Virus record (IMG/VR): IMGVR_UViG_3300027901_000032
Location: 1 to 25,175 of that record
Reading direction: 5' to 3' (one strand)
Origin: a virus
DNA length: 25,175 nt
Of the stretch, positions 6,650 through 13,300 are shown in pieces. The stretch's first letter is position 1. Each line of letters opens with the position of its first letter. The notes under the pieces are model-generated. The model searched no databases and was not told the origin of the DNA. It was given only the letters and a program-made list of their open reading frames with translations. The translations under genes were made by a program, and so were the position numbers.

Positions 6650-7006
6650 ATGAACGTAACAGTATGGCGGCGGTGCACATTCGACGCCGCACACCAACTA
6701 TCAATGCACAATGGGGTGTGTAGTCGTCTCCACGGACACACATACACTGTAGAGGTCGGTGTAGTGTGTCCTATAGACGAGACTACCGGGATGGGGATAG
6801 ACCTCATCGAGTTGAAGACATTCTTATACCAGGAGGTCATCGCGCGGTTCGACCACCGCTATCTTAATGACCATATCGCTGGACAACCAACTGCAGAACT
6901 AATAGCGTGTACCGTACTCGACGCCGCTAACAGGGTGTTTCCAGGACATCAGACTCTAGTACGGATATACGAAAGTCCTGACGGTTGGGTGGAGGTATCA
7001 CGATGA
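6650..7006 (+). CDS. queD: 6-carboxy-5,6,7,8-tetrahydropterin synthase (QueD)
   Basis: QueD turns the FolE product dihydroneopterin triphosphate into 6-carboxytetrahydropterin, the second step to preQ0. The 118 residues are full length for the family. FDAAHQL (11-17) supplies zinc ligand H15, and RLHGHTY (26-32) supplies H28 and H30. C24 is the catalytic Cys, FDHRYLND (67-74) holds the catalytic Asp/His pair, and RIYESP (105-110) carries the substrate-binding Glu E108. The ATG at 6650 follows AAGGAG. It sits 13 bases after the dpdA-like gene, and its TGA overlaps the next gene's ATG at 7003, so it is central in the operon. PTPS-type activity for biopterin is the alternative, but the FolE and DpdA context points to deazaguanine synthesis. 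Confidence 0.92.
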   Translation: MNVTVWRRCTFDAAHQLSMHNGVCSRLHGHTYTVEVGVVCPIDETTGMGIDLIELKTFLYQEVIARFDHRYLNDHIAGQPTAELIACTVLDAANRVFPGHQTLVRIYESPDGWVEVSR

Positions 7007-7329
7007 CCCCAGAAAGAGAAAAATTTATGCGCGATCTTGGTAAAGCTGCTCGCGAGAAACGTGACGAGGTCATCACAGAGGTTCTGAAAGCAGACCCTAG
7101 GGTAGACCATCCACCCTACTATAACCAAGGGCAGATCGAGGTTATCGACTTCATCCGCGATCAGTTGACTAGGGAACGCTACGAGGGTTTCCTACAGGGC
7201 TGCGTTTTACAGTATATCTGTAGGTACCCCCACAAAGGAGAGGCCGAGACCGACCTTAAGAAAGCACGATTTTACCTAAACGAACTGATCCGCGTATATG
7301 GAAGACCAACAACTAGAGAAGGCTCTTGA
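7003..7329 (+). CDS. DUF3310 family protein
   Basis: The start is the ATG at 7003, which overlaps the queD stop (ATGA) and follows GGAGG at 6991-6995. The GTG at 6985 has no site. The 108-residue protein ends in the DUF3310 pattern: PPYYNQGQIEVIDFI (residues 37-51), then FLQGCVLQYICRYPHKG and DLKKARFYLNELI. This family is widespread in phages beside replication and nucleotide genes. It is often labelled nucleotide kinase, but its biochemistry is not settled. The first 35 residues are charged and helical. It overlaps the next gene by 32 bases in another frame. Confidence 0.82.
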   Translation: MTPEREKFMRDLGKAAREKRDEVITEVLKADPRVDHPPYYNQGQIEVIDFIRDQLTRERYEGFLQGCVLQYICRYPHKGEAETDLKKARFYLNELIRVYGRPTTREGS

Positions 7330-8656
7330 GCTATTCAAAGACTTCCTACGCGGACTCGAGGGGGCGTCACGCGAGTCGGAAACCTACCGAAAAGCACGGA
7401 AGTTTATAGAAGAGTTCCCGAGACCATTCACTACTGTCGAACGTCAAGAACTATCCGCCTTGATGAGAAAGGCGTTCGGGCTACCAAAGGACAGCGACCC
7501 CTCAACAGAACCGTTCGCAAGTTTGATTCCGAAAGTCGGATGGTTACACGACTACTACAAATACACACTGCGGAGTGAGCCGCCCGCAGTGTTTCATTTT
7601 ATGTCAGCGTTGACAGTACTAGGAGCAACGCTGGGAAGGAGTGTGTACTTTGACAAAGGGTTTTACAGAGTATATCCAAACATTGCTACAGTGCTTATTG
7701 CTCCGACGGGGCGCTGCCGAAAGACTAGCGCGACGAACGTATCTTTACAGCTTGCTAGGGCTGTCGGGGTTAATGTCCTTAGCGAGCGCCTTACCCCTGA
7801 AGCTCTCGTCGAAGGCCTTGGAGGAAGTGAACAAGCAACTGGATTGGTTTACGCACCAGAACTCGCAGTCTTCCTCGGACGACAAAAGTACCTCGAAGGT
7901 ATGGTACCACTACTAACGTCGCTATTTGACTCTCCTGACGTCTGGAAGTCGTCTACCATAGGACGTGGTGATTTATGCCTGTCGAGAGTAGCGGTGTGTA
8001 TGTTAGCTGCCAGTACTGTGGAGTGGTTCGTGGAGGCCCTACCACGAGAGGCTTTCTCGGGCGGCTTCATGTCCCGTATCCTTTTTGTAGTACAAGAGGA
8101 TACCGCGCGGGAGTTCGCTCTACCCGAACGTGGCGAGGGACATGTGTGGGAAGGCCTCCGTGAACAACTCCAGGAGATCGGGCAGCTCAGTGGAGAGGTG
8201 TTCCTAGAACGTGACGCTGAACTGTGGTATAAACAATGGTATGCCACTCACCACAGAACTCCTGTCTTCGATGCTAAGTTTGCGGGGTACCACGAGCGGA
8301 AGCCCGACCATATGTTACGAATCGCTTATCTGTTACGAATCGCGAATACCAGATCGCTACGAATCCAGAAGGAGGACCTAGACCACGCTCTCGGGATTCT
8401 AGACTGGATGGAGGTACTGTTACCTGAGGTGTTTGACATGGTTGCGCATACAGCCGTCGGTGAAACACACCGCCGTATCGTACGACAGTTAAAGGCAGCT
8501 GGAGGGCGCATCGCACACAGTACACTCCTTCGGAAGAACCAATACTACATGACCGCCCGTGCGTTCGCTGAGGCTATGATCACGCTAAAGGAAAGTGGGA
8601 CCGTAGACGAGGAGAGAACCGTTGGCGGGCGGTACTACACTCTACAGGAGAAATAA
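7298..8656 (+). CDS. DUF3987-like P-loop ATPase, putative replicative helicase
   Basis: The 452-residue protein resembles the DUF3987 ATPase/helicase-like proteins found in phage and plasmid replication modules. Seen here: a helical N-terminus, SEPPAVFHFMSALTVLGATLG (93-113, family-like), a Walker A variant APTGRCRKTSA (135-145, K142 and T143) and a Walker B-like LVYAPELAVFLG (183-194, E188). GGFMSRILFVV (255-265) may hold an arginine finger. A winged-helix-like C-terminus (about 400-450) follows. The P-loop is unusual in having RCRKT instead of GSGKT. The gene lies after the polymerase, consistent with a helicase role in phage replication. The ATG at 7298 lies inside the DUF3310 gene without a strong SD, so translation may be coupled. 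Confidence 0.7.
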   Translation: MEDQQLEKALELFKDFLRGLEGASRESETYRKARKFIEEFPRPFTTVERQELSALMRKAFGLPKDSDPSTEPFASLIPKVGWLHDYYKYTLRSEPPAVFHFMSALTVLGATLGRSVYFDKGFYRVYPNIATVLIAPTGRCRKTSATNVSLQLARAVGVNVLSERLTPEALVEGLGGSEQATGLVYAPELAVFLGRQKYLEGMVPLLTSLFDSPDVWKSSTIGRGDLCLSRVAVCMLAASTVEWFVEALPREAFSGGFMSRILFVVQEDTAREFALPERGEGHVWEGLREQLQEIGQLSGEVFLERDAELWYKQWYATHHRTPVFDAKFAGYHERKPDHMLRIAYLLRIANTRSLRIQKEDLDHALGILDWMEVLLPEVFDMVAHTAVGETHRRIVRQLKAAGGRIAHSTLLRKNQYYMTARAFAEAMITLKESGTVDEERTVGGRYYTLQEK

Positions 8657-8657
8657 C

Positions 8658-8837
8658 ATGGACCAATGTACCTGTGTGTCTGTTAAATGGAACCCGGATA
8701 ACGCGGTTCTTCAGTGCCACAGGTGTGGGCGAGTAATCCACTTGTGTTACTGGTGTAAGGTCCGCGCTGCGAGGTTAGATGGGCACAAATATCCTAGACC
8801 GGAGGAGAACGATGGACATACCAAAAAACCTGCCTGA
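8658..8837 (+). CDS. Small zinc-finger-like protein (59 aa)
   Basis: The start is the ATG at 8658, just after the previous stop with AGGAG at 8647-8651. An in-frame reading from 8622 lies inside the ATPase gene without a site. Three Cys pairs are visible: CTC (residues 4-6), CHRC (20-23) and CYWC (32-35), consistent with one or two zinc sites. The C-terminus is polar and Lys/Pro-rich. It overlaps the next gene by 26 bases. Nucleic-acid or protein binding is plausible, nothing more. Confidence 0.6.
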   Translation: MDQCTCVSVKWNPDNAVLQCHRCGRVIHLCYWCKVRAARLDGHKYPRPEENDGHTKKPA

Positions 8838-9153
8838 GAACATCCAAGTCTCCCCGGTACGTCGCGAGGTGTTATGGTTTGCAGAACTAATGGAACAGAA
8901 ACTATCTCAATTCGACACCAGCAGAAACTGGAAAGACGCAAAGATAGACTACCTGTTGGGTAGGCTCCACGACGAGTTCCTCGAGCTTACGCAGCTACTC
9001 AAAGCTAGAACCTACATCGAACCCTTTACTGGGGGAAATAAAATCCGGTATGCTACCGCTGGCGTTGTAAACGAGGAAGCGGTTATCGAGGAGGCAGTAG
9101 ATATGGCTAACTTCTGTATGATGATTGCCGACCTCTGTAGGAGACAGTTGTGA
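8812..9153 (+). CDS. MazG-like nucleotide pyrophosphohydrolase
   Basis: The ATG at 8812 follows GGAGGAG (8801-8807), and the longer reading from 8779 lacks a site. The 113-residue, all-helical protein has WFAELMEQKL (22-31), HDEFLELTQLL (53-63) and EEAVDMANFCMMIADL (93-108). Together these form the ExxE ... ExxD metal-binding pattern of the MazG/all-alpha NTP-pyrophosphohydrolase superfamily. Phage members cleave (d)NTPs or lower (p)ppGpp and so tune nucleotide pools. Here, beside a DNA-modification pathway, removal of an unwanted nucleotide is an appealing but unproven role. The stop overlaps the next gene's GTG (GTGA). Confidence 0.65.
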   Translation: MDIPKNLPENIQVSPVRREVLWFAELMEQKLSQFDTSRNWKDAKIDYLLGRLHDEFLELTQLLKARTYIEPFTGGNKIRYATAGVVNEEAVIEEAVDMANFCMMIADLCRRQL

Positions 9154-9518
9154 TACACTGGGACCTGATCTTAGGCACTGAAGAAGTGTGTGAAGAGCTA
9201 CAGAGACTCTACGACCAAATGTCGCTGAGCTTCTTAGCGGAGCACCTAGGAGTCTCGCCAGCAGCACTGCGAAACCAACTAAAGAAATGCGGGATTAAGT
9301 TACGTCCTCGCGGAGGAGCACACCACAAGGTTCCACGGGAGGATCTTCCAAACAACCTCTCGGATATGTCTCCGCAACAAATAGTCAAGCTGACGGGGTA
9401 CTCTCCAAGCTATGCCCGTAAACTGAAGTTTAGGTTAAGGAGGGAACGTGAACTTAGGAAAAGTGTACAGACACAAACTGAGCGGTCACCTGATAAAACT
9501 AACAGCAGTAACAGTTAA
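9150..9518 (+). CDS. Helix-turn-helix protein (122 aa)
   Basis: The GTG at 9150 overlaps the MazG-like stop. Residues 20-45 (LYDQMSLSFLAEHLGVSPAA onward to LKKCGI) form a clear helix-turn-helix of the MerR/homeodomain-like kind. A second HTH-like unit lies at about 72-96 (MSPQQIVKLTGYSPSYARKL). Between them is a basic loop (KLRPRGGAHHK), and the tail is basic then Ser/Thr-rich. Two DNA-binding units in a row recall transposase-like or recombinase-like HTH modules, but no catalytic domain is attached. It may regulate the switch from the left (early) to the right (late) arm. That role is inference. Confidence 0.6.
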   Translation: MIHWDLILGTEEVCEELQRLYDQMSLSFLAEHLGVSPAALRNQLKKCGIKLRPRGGAHHKVPREDLPNNLSDMSPQQIVKLTGYSPSYARKLKFRLRRERELRKSVQTQTERSPDKTNSSNS

Positions 9519-9708
9519 CGTTCACTTGGAACACAATACGGTAGTCCACCAGGTTGAGCTTACATTTAAGTTGGTAGGTGAGCACGCATACCTCCCCCAA
9601 CGTACACGCACTTCCAAAAGGCTGTATGAAGGAGCTAACGATCCCGTAAATACCTATCTAGAAGAGCTCTTATCCCTGCCATATCCCTCTCAAGCTGACC
9701 AAGCCTAA
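9448..9708 (+). CDS. Small beta-rich hypothetical protein (86 aa)
   Basis: A GTG start at 9448 follows AAGGAGGG (9437-9444), one of the best SD sites in the window, and lies inside the preceding HTH gene. The sequence opens with GKVYRHKLSGHLIKLTAV and continues as alternating hydrophobic strands, suggesting a small beta barrel of the SH3 type. The C-terminal third is polar. It is the last plus-strand gene. Its final 74 bases overlap the 3' end of the minus-strand membrane protein gene. No family recognised. Confidence 0.6.
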   Translation: MNLGKVYRHKLSGHLIKLTAVTVNVHLEHNTVVHQVELTFKLVGEHAYLPQRTRTSKRLYEGANDPVNTYLEELLSLPYPSQADQA

Positions 9709-9970
9709 GGAAGATATTGTCTATGTCTTCCTTACACTCCTTGTGGCGCTCATCGGCCTTCTTCCTACATTCTTCAAACTGGGTGTGCAGTTGGGTAAAT
9801 GTTACGCTACCAACTACTGAGTTGTAGGGGTTGTTAGGACCCTTCGGCAACAGCTTTTTTCTAGCCCAGGGGGGTCCGTATTTGTAGATGATTAACGCAA
9901 CGATGATGAGTAGTATTACAACCGAGTTAGCGACTCCTAGTTCGGTGCCTAAACCCTGCAACACGTTCAC
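9635..9970 (-). CDS. Membrane protein with cytoplasmic coiled-coil-like tail (111 aa)
   Basis: One transmembrane segment spans residues 14-29 (ANSVVILLIIVALIIY), followed by a basic patch (PPWARKKLLPKG). By the positive-inside rule this puts the C-terminus in the cytoplasm. The C-terminal half is a charged helix (EECRKKADERHKECKEDIDNI) likely to coil. The GTG at 9970 overlaps the stop of the lipoprotein gene (GTGA). A GTG at 9964 has better spacing to GAGGAG and is an alternative start. It is the last gene of the late arm, next to a putative lipoprotein, a typical place for lysis genes. Holin or lysis-accessory functions are possible. The topology argues against an inner-membrane spanin. Confidence 0.6.
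   Translation of the reverse strand: MNVLQGLGTELGVANSVVILLIIVALIIYKYGPPWARKKLLPKGPNNPYNSVVGSVTFTQLHTQFEECRKKADERHKECKEDIDNIFLRLGQLERDMAGIRALLDRYLRDR
9707..9733. terminator. Putative terminator hairpin at the convergence of the two arms
   Basis: AAGGAAGA (9707-9714) and TCTTCCTT (9726-9733) form a perfect 8-bp stem with an 11-base loop, directly at the last plus-strand stop (TAA 9706-9708). There is no strong T tract, so it may be a weak terminator, or chance. It lies within the coding region of the minus-strand gene. Confidence 0.35.
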
Positions 9971-10278
9971 CTCCTCAACCTCTCCACTTCAAGGAAGAGC
10001 TCCTTGTTCCACTGCAAGAAGGCCTGTTTAACGACGTAGTAGACCTCCGTCTTGTCTGGTTTGAACGTCGGAGCCCACTCCACAACCCACTGACTTCCAT
10101 TGTAGATAACAATAGCCATAGGGCTGTCCTTGTCAGAGGGATTCAGAACGTCGTAACCCGGATACAGGGCCGGGTTATAACTTGTACAACTGTTCCCTAA
10201 CACCATCAAGGCGGCTAGCATCACGGTACTTAGCCACCTTATCGCACTTCTCCTTAAGCTTTGCCCGTTTCTTCGCAT
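9967..10278 (-). CDS. Putative phage lipoprotein (103 aa)
   Basis: The N-terminus has a basic region (MRRNGQSLRR), a hydrophobic stretch (VMLAALMVLGNS) and Cys at residue 31 followed by TSYNPALYPG. This looks like a lipoprotein signal peptide with a relaxed lipobox, since Leu is at -4. The mature part is mixed alpha/beta with a charged helical end (WNKELFLEVERLRR). AAGGAGA lies 3 bases before the ATG, supporting this start, which lies deep inside the 3' end of the previous gene (104-base overlap, different frame). Candidate outer-membrane or lysis-related lipoprotein. An outer-membrane spanin role is possible but the partner is missing. Confidence 0.6.
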   Translation of the reverse strand: MRRNGQSLRRSAIRWLSTVMLAALMVLGNSCTSYNPALYPGYDVLNPSDKDSPMAIVIYNGSQWVVEWAPTFKPDKTEVYYVVKQAFLQWNKELFLEVERLRR

Positions 10279-10369
10279 CTTTCTCCTTCTTTAAAGCCGT
10301 GTCGAGAGCGTTACCTAACCTTATTAGTTCGCTGAGGATAAATGTTACCTCGTCTATATTTATACCCAT
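10175..10369 (-). CDS. Small charged helical protein (64 aa)
   Basis: The ATG at 10369 follows GAGGAG, which itself spans the stop of the 1455-residue gene. The protein is probably almost all helix, very rich in Lys, Ala, Arg and Asp (TALKKEKDAKKRAKLKEKCD), with no membrane segment. Its last 104 bases overlap the start of the lipoprotein gene in another frame. The good SD and tight spacing argue that it is real. It might be a small virion or assembly protein, with no family recognised. Confidence 0.55.
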   Translation of the reverse strand: MGINIDEVTFILSELIRLGNALDTALKKEKDAKKRAKLKEKCDKVAKYRDASRLDGVREQLYKL

Positions 10370-10373
10370 AGTA

Positions 10374-13300
10374 TTACTCCTCTGGGGTTCTAAACCCGAT
10401 CACCCGCTTTAGTGCCTCGCTTAGTTCCTCCTCGTTCAGGGCTCTATGTACGTCCTGAATAAACAACCCAAACGGGACCAACGTTCTGAACTGCCTCTTA
10501 AGATCCTGCTTGGCGAGGTCCGCCTGAAGACCACCCCTCGTGAGATCTTGAACATTGTTAAAGATCTGGGCCATCGGACCGCCTCCAAAGACGAACGGTC
10601 CTTCTAAAATCCAGGGCCTTACATCTATTCCTAACAGGTGTTTCCCTGCGAGGTGGAGCCCCTCGTTTACCAGGAACCACCTGGCTAGGAAGTTCTGCGA
10701 GGCTTTCGAACCTACACCATTCGCTCTTGCGCCACGCAACCAGAACCTCACGAAGTTCGTAGGCCAGGTACCAAACTGCCCAAACAACCGGCCTATCCGA
10801 GAAGTGAAGATCTGCGGAGAGTTCCCCACTCTATATATCCACTGGGTGTCTTCAGCCATGTGAAGTGCGTACGTCTTAGCTGCCTTCTCTATTCCAACAG
10901 CAACGTCCTCTACCACAGGTATCTGGTAGGCCTCCGTAGCCTCCCACATGGGTAGCATCTTTCGGAGGACCTGGCTCTGGGCACTCTTCGGGAAATAGAC
11001 AAGCCCTGTTAAATCCTTGAACTCCTGAAGGGTTATCTGCCCCTTCAAGAACTTGGGTGCGTAGTGTTTGATAGTGGTGTACCCGATGTTAGCTGATATG
11101 TTACGATTTATCCAGGCGTCTACTCCCTTATAGGCAATCATCCCCTTGTTGTAGGCGGTACGAAGCTTCCCAGCAACCGGTGCGGTTTCTCTGGCCAGCA
11201 TCTCCTCTAGGGGGACTCCGGTCAGTTCGTTAAGACCCAGCTCGCGAACCAGCTGGCGTCCTTCCTTCGTAAAGGCTCTTGCAAATCCACGCGCGTAGTT
11301 TTCTGCACCAGCGTAGAGGAAGGTTGTAGTAAAAGTCTGTGTCATGTTTCTAAGTACCAGTCCAAGACGCAGCGGCATAGTCCCCGTATATGTAAGCAGA
11401 AGGAAGTGTCGAGCGAACCAGCTGGGAAGCTGCCCACTAATCTTCGTACCTAAGTGTGTGTTAAGCACCTGAAAAAAGTCACTCGCAGTCTTCATATCGT
11501 TGCTTACAGAAGCCATGATCTGGGCCTGATACCTGGATATATCCTGGATGATCCTCGTCCTTGTACTACCCGTTAGGTTAGCCCCACGCACTAACTCCTT
11601 CAGTTCATTCATCTGTTCCCAGTACGGAGATAGATGGAGACGCATCTTCGTAGCAAATGCGTTGTTAATGAAATCCCACAGGCGCGGCGTCTCCGGAACT
11701 AGCCCATGGTCTATCCACACCTTCAGTTCGTCTGGAACCTCCTCTGGACGTATCTTCTGCGCACGACCGAAGGCAGCCCTACCCCCTAGCTCCTTCAACA
11801 GGATTGCTTCCGCGACGGCGGGTAGTTCAGCGTCGGGAGTGAGACCATAGTTTTGGGCTAGGCGTACACGTTCTGCAGGAGCCTGACCCCGGAGATAGGA
11901 TAGAATCTGGATCTTCCTCCTGATGAACGGTCCTGTAGTCTCGCCAACCATTGAGCTGTAGGCTGGAATCCAATCTCTCATCATGGCTTCGTAGTTTTTT
12001 CCGAACACCTCGCGAAGGATTACTTCTACCTCTGTCGCAACTGCTACGTCTCCACGCTTCATCCCGTACCGCTCAGCTACAGCGCTACGCTGTCCCATTT
12101 CCGTGCTGATATACTCCCAGATAGCTCCGTCGTTACGGTACTTCAACTCCCGTAGAACGTTACGGAGTCTAGGCCCCAAGGACTTTCCCCATTCACGCAG
12201 TGGTCTTACCCCCATTTGTTCCATAGCATTCCACACGTCCAGTAACGGAAGGCGTAACGCGTCTTGGTACTGAGCAAATAGCTGCTTTGTAGGGGTGAAG
12301 ACTCTTAGTGGCAGAAAGACGGCACCCTGAGGACCATCAGTAGTTCCAAACGTATAGCCCTCTGCACTGAAGGTCTCCGGGGATACCATAGACCCCCCGC
12401 GAGCTCTCAACATCTCTGTAACTTCGGGAGACAGGTCTTCTAACAACGACGTCTCTGCAAGAACCTTCCGCAGCTGAAACTCGTCATACATCCTACGAGC
12501 CCCAGAAATGATGTCTCTGATCTGATAACCACCATCGGGAGTAAGACGCTCAAGAACGAACCCCTTATTAACCATTAGTAGATCACGAACCTGACTATAA
12601 GTCAGTGGCTTTTGCCTCCCACGCTTCGAGGAAGCGTCTTTCCTGAAGGCCGAATACTCAATACTACCATCTGGCTTCTCTTGTTGCACTATATAAAAGG
12701 CCTTATCTCCTTTGGTAGTAATCACCACATTGCCAAGAGCATCTGAGTCCCCAGCGTCAGGAAACTTCTCTAGCTCCTCCGCGAGGACGGAGATAAACTT
12801 TCCTGGCCTTTGGGGATCCTTCCACCTGACCTTACCACTCTTCGAGTGCCAGCTACCGAAGATCCCCTTCTGTGCCATGAGACGGGCTACATACAACCCG
12901 TCTGTGTATTCGGGAGCTTGAGGAGCGTAGGCAGCGCCGATCTCCCAAATGTTCCGTTTACCCATCTCCTCGATCTCCTTGAGGTCCATAGACGAGTCGT
13001 AGGTACCGACGTCGGTATCAGTCAGGGGTTCCTTACCACGTTCAGCCCTGTTAAGGCGAGCCAGTTCGTCTTCCAGTTGTAGTGTGTACTCACGCTTCTT
13101 GGCTTCAGAGGCTTTCATGTTCTTGATCTGTTCCCGTTTGGCATGCGCTACTCTACGAACGTCCTCACTCAGAACTTGGGGGTATCCTCTTATGTCTTCC
13201 ATCCCTTCAAGACCACGGAGTGGAGTAGGTTTGTTTTCCAGGATTTTAGCTTTCCACAGCGTTTCGATAAACTCTGGTAAGTTCTTTCTAGTGTACCCAA

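Noticed and set aside
6309-6743. 144-residue minus-strand frame across the dpdA-like and queD genes
   Set aside because: Lies opposite two recognised genes; Ser/Arg/Leu-rich shadow translation.
7849-8247. 132-residue minus-strand frame inside the ATPase gene
   Set aside because: Opposite strand of a recognised gene, Ser/Arg-rich, no SD or context.
9662-9671. Palindrome AAGAGCTCTT as an operator
   Set aside because: A 10-base palindrome inside coding sequence is expected by chance; no second copy seen.
9635-10369. Spanin pair (inner-membrane plus lipoprotein)
   Set aside because: The membrane protein has its basic patch after the segment, so its tail is predicted to be cytoplasmic, the reverse of an inner-membrane spanin; gene order is also reversed. 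Left as possible lysis genes only.
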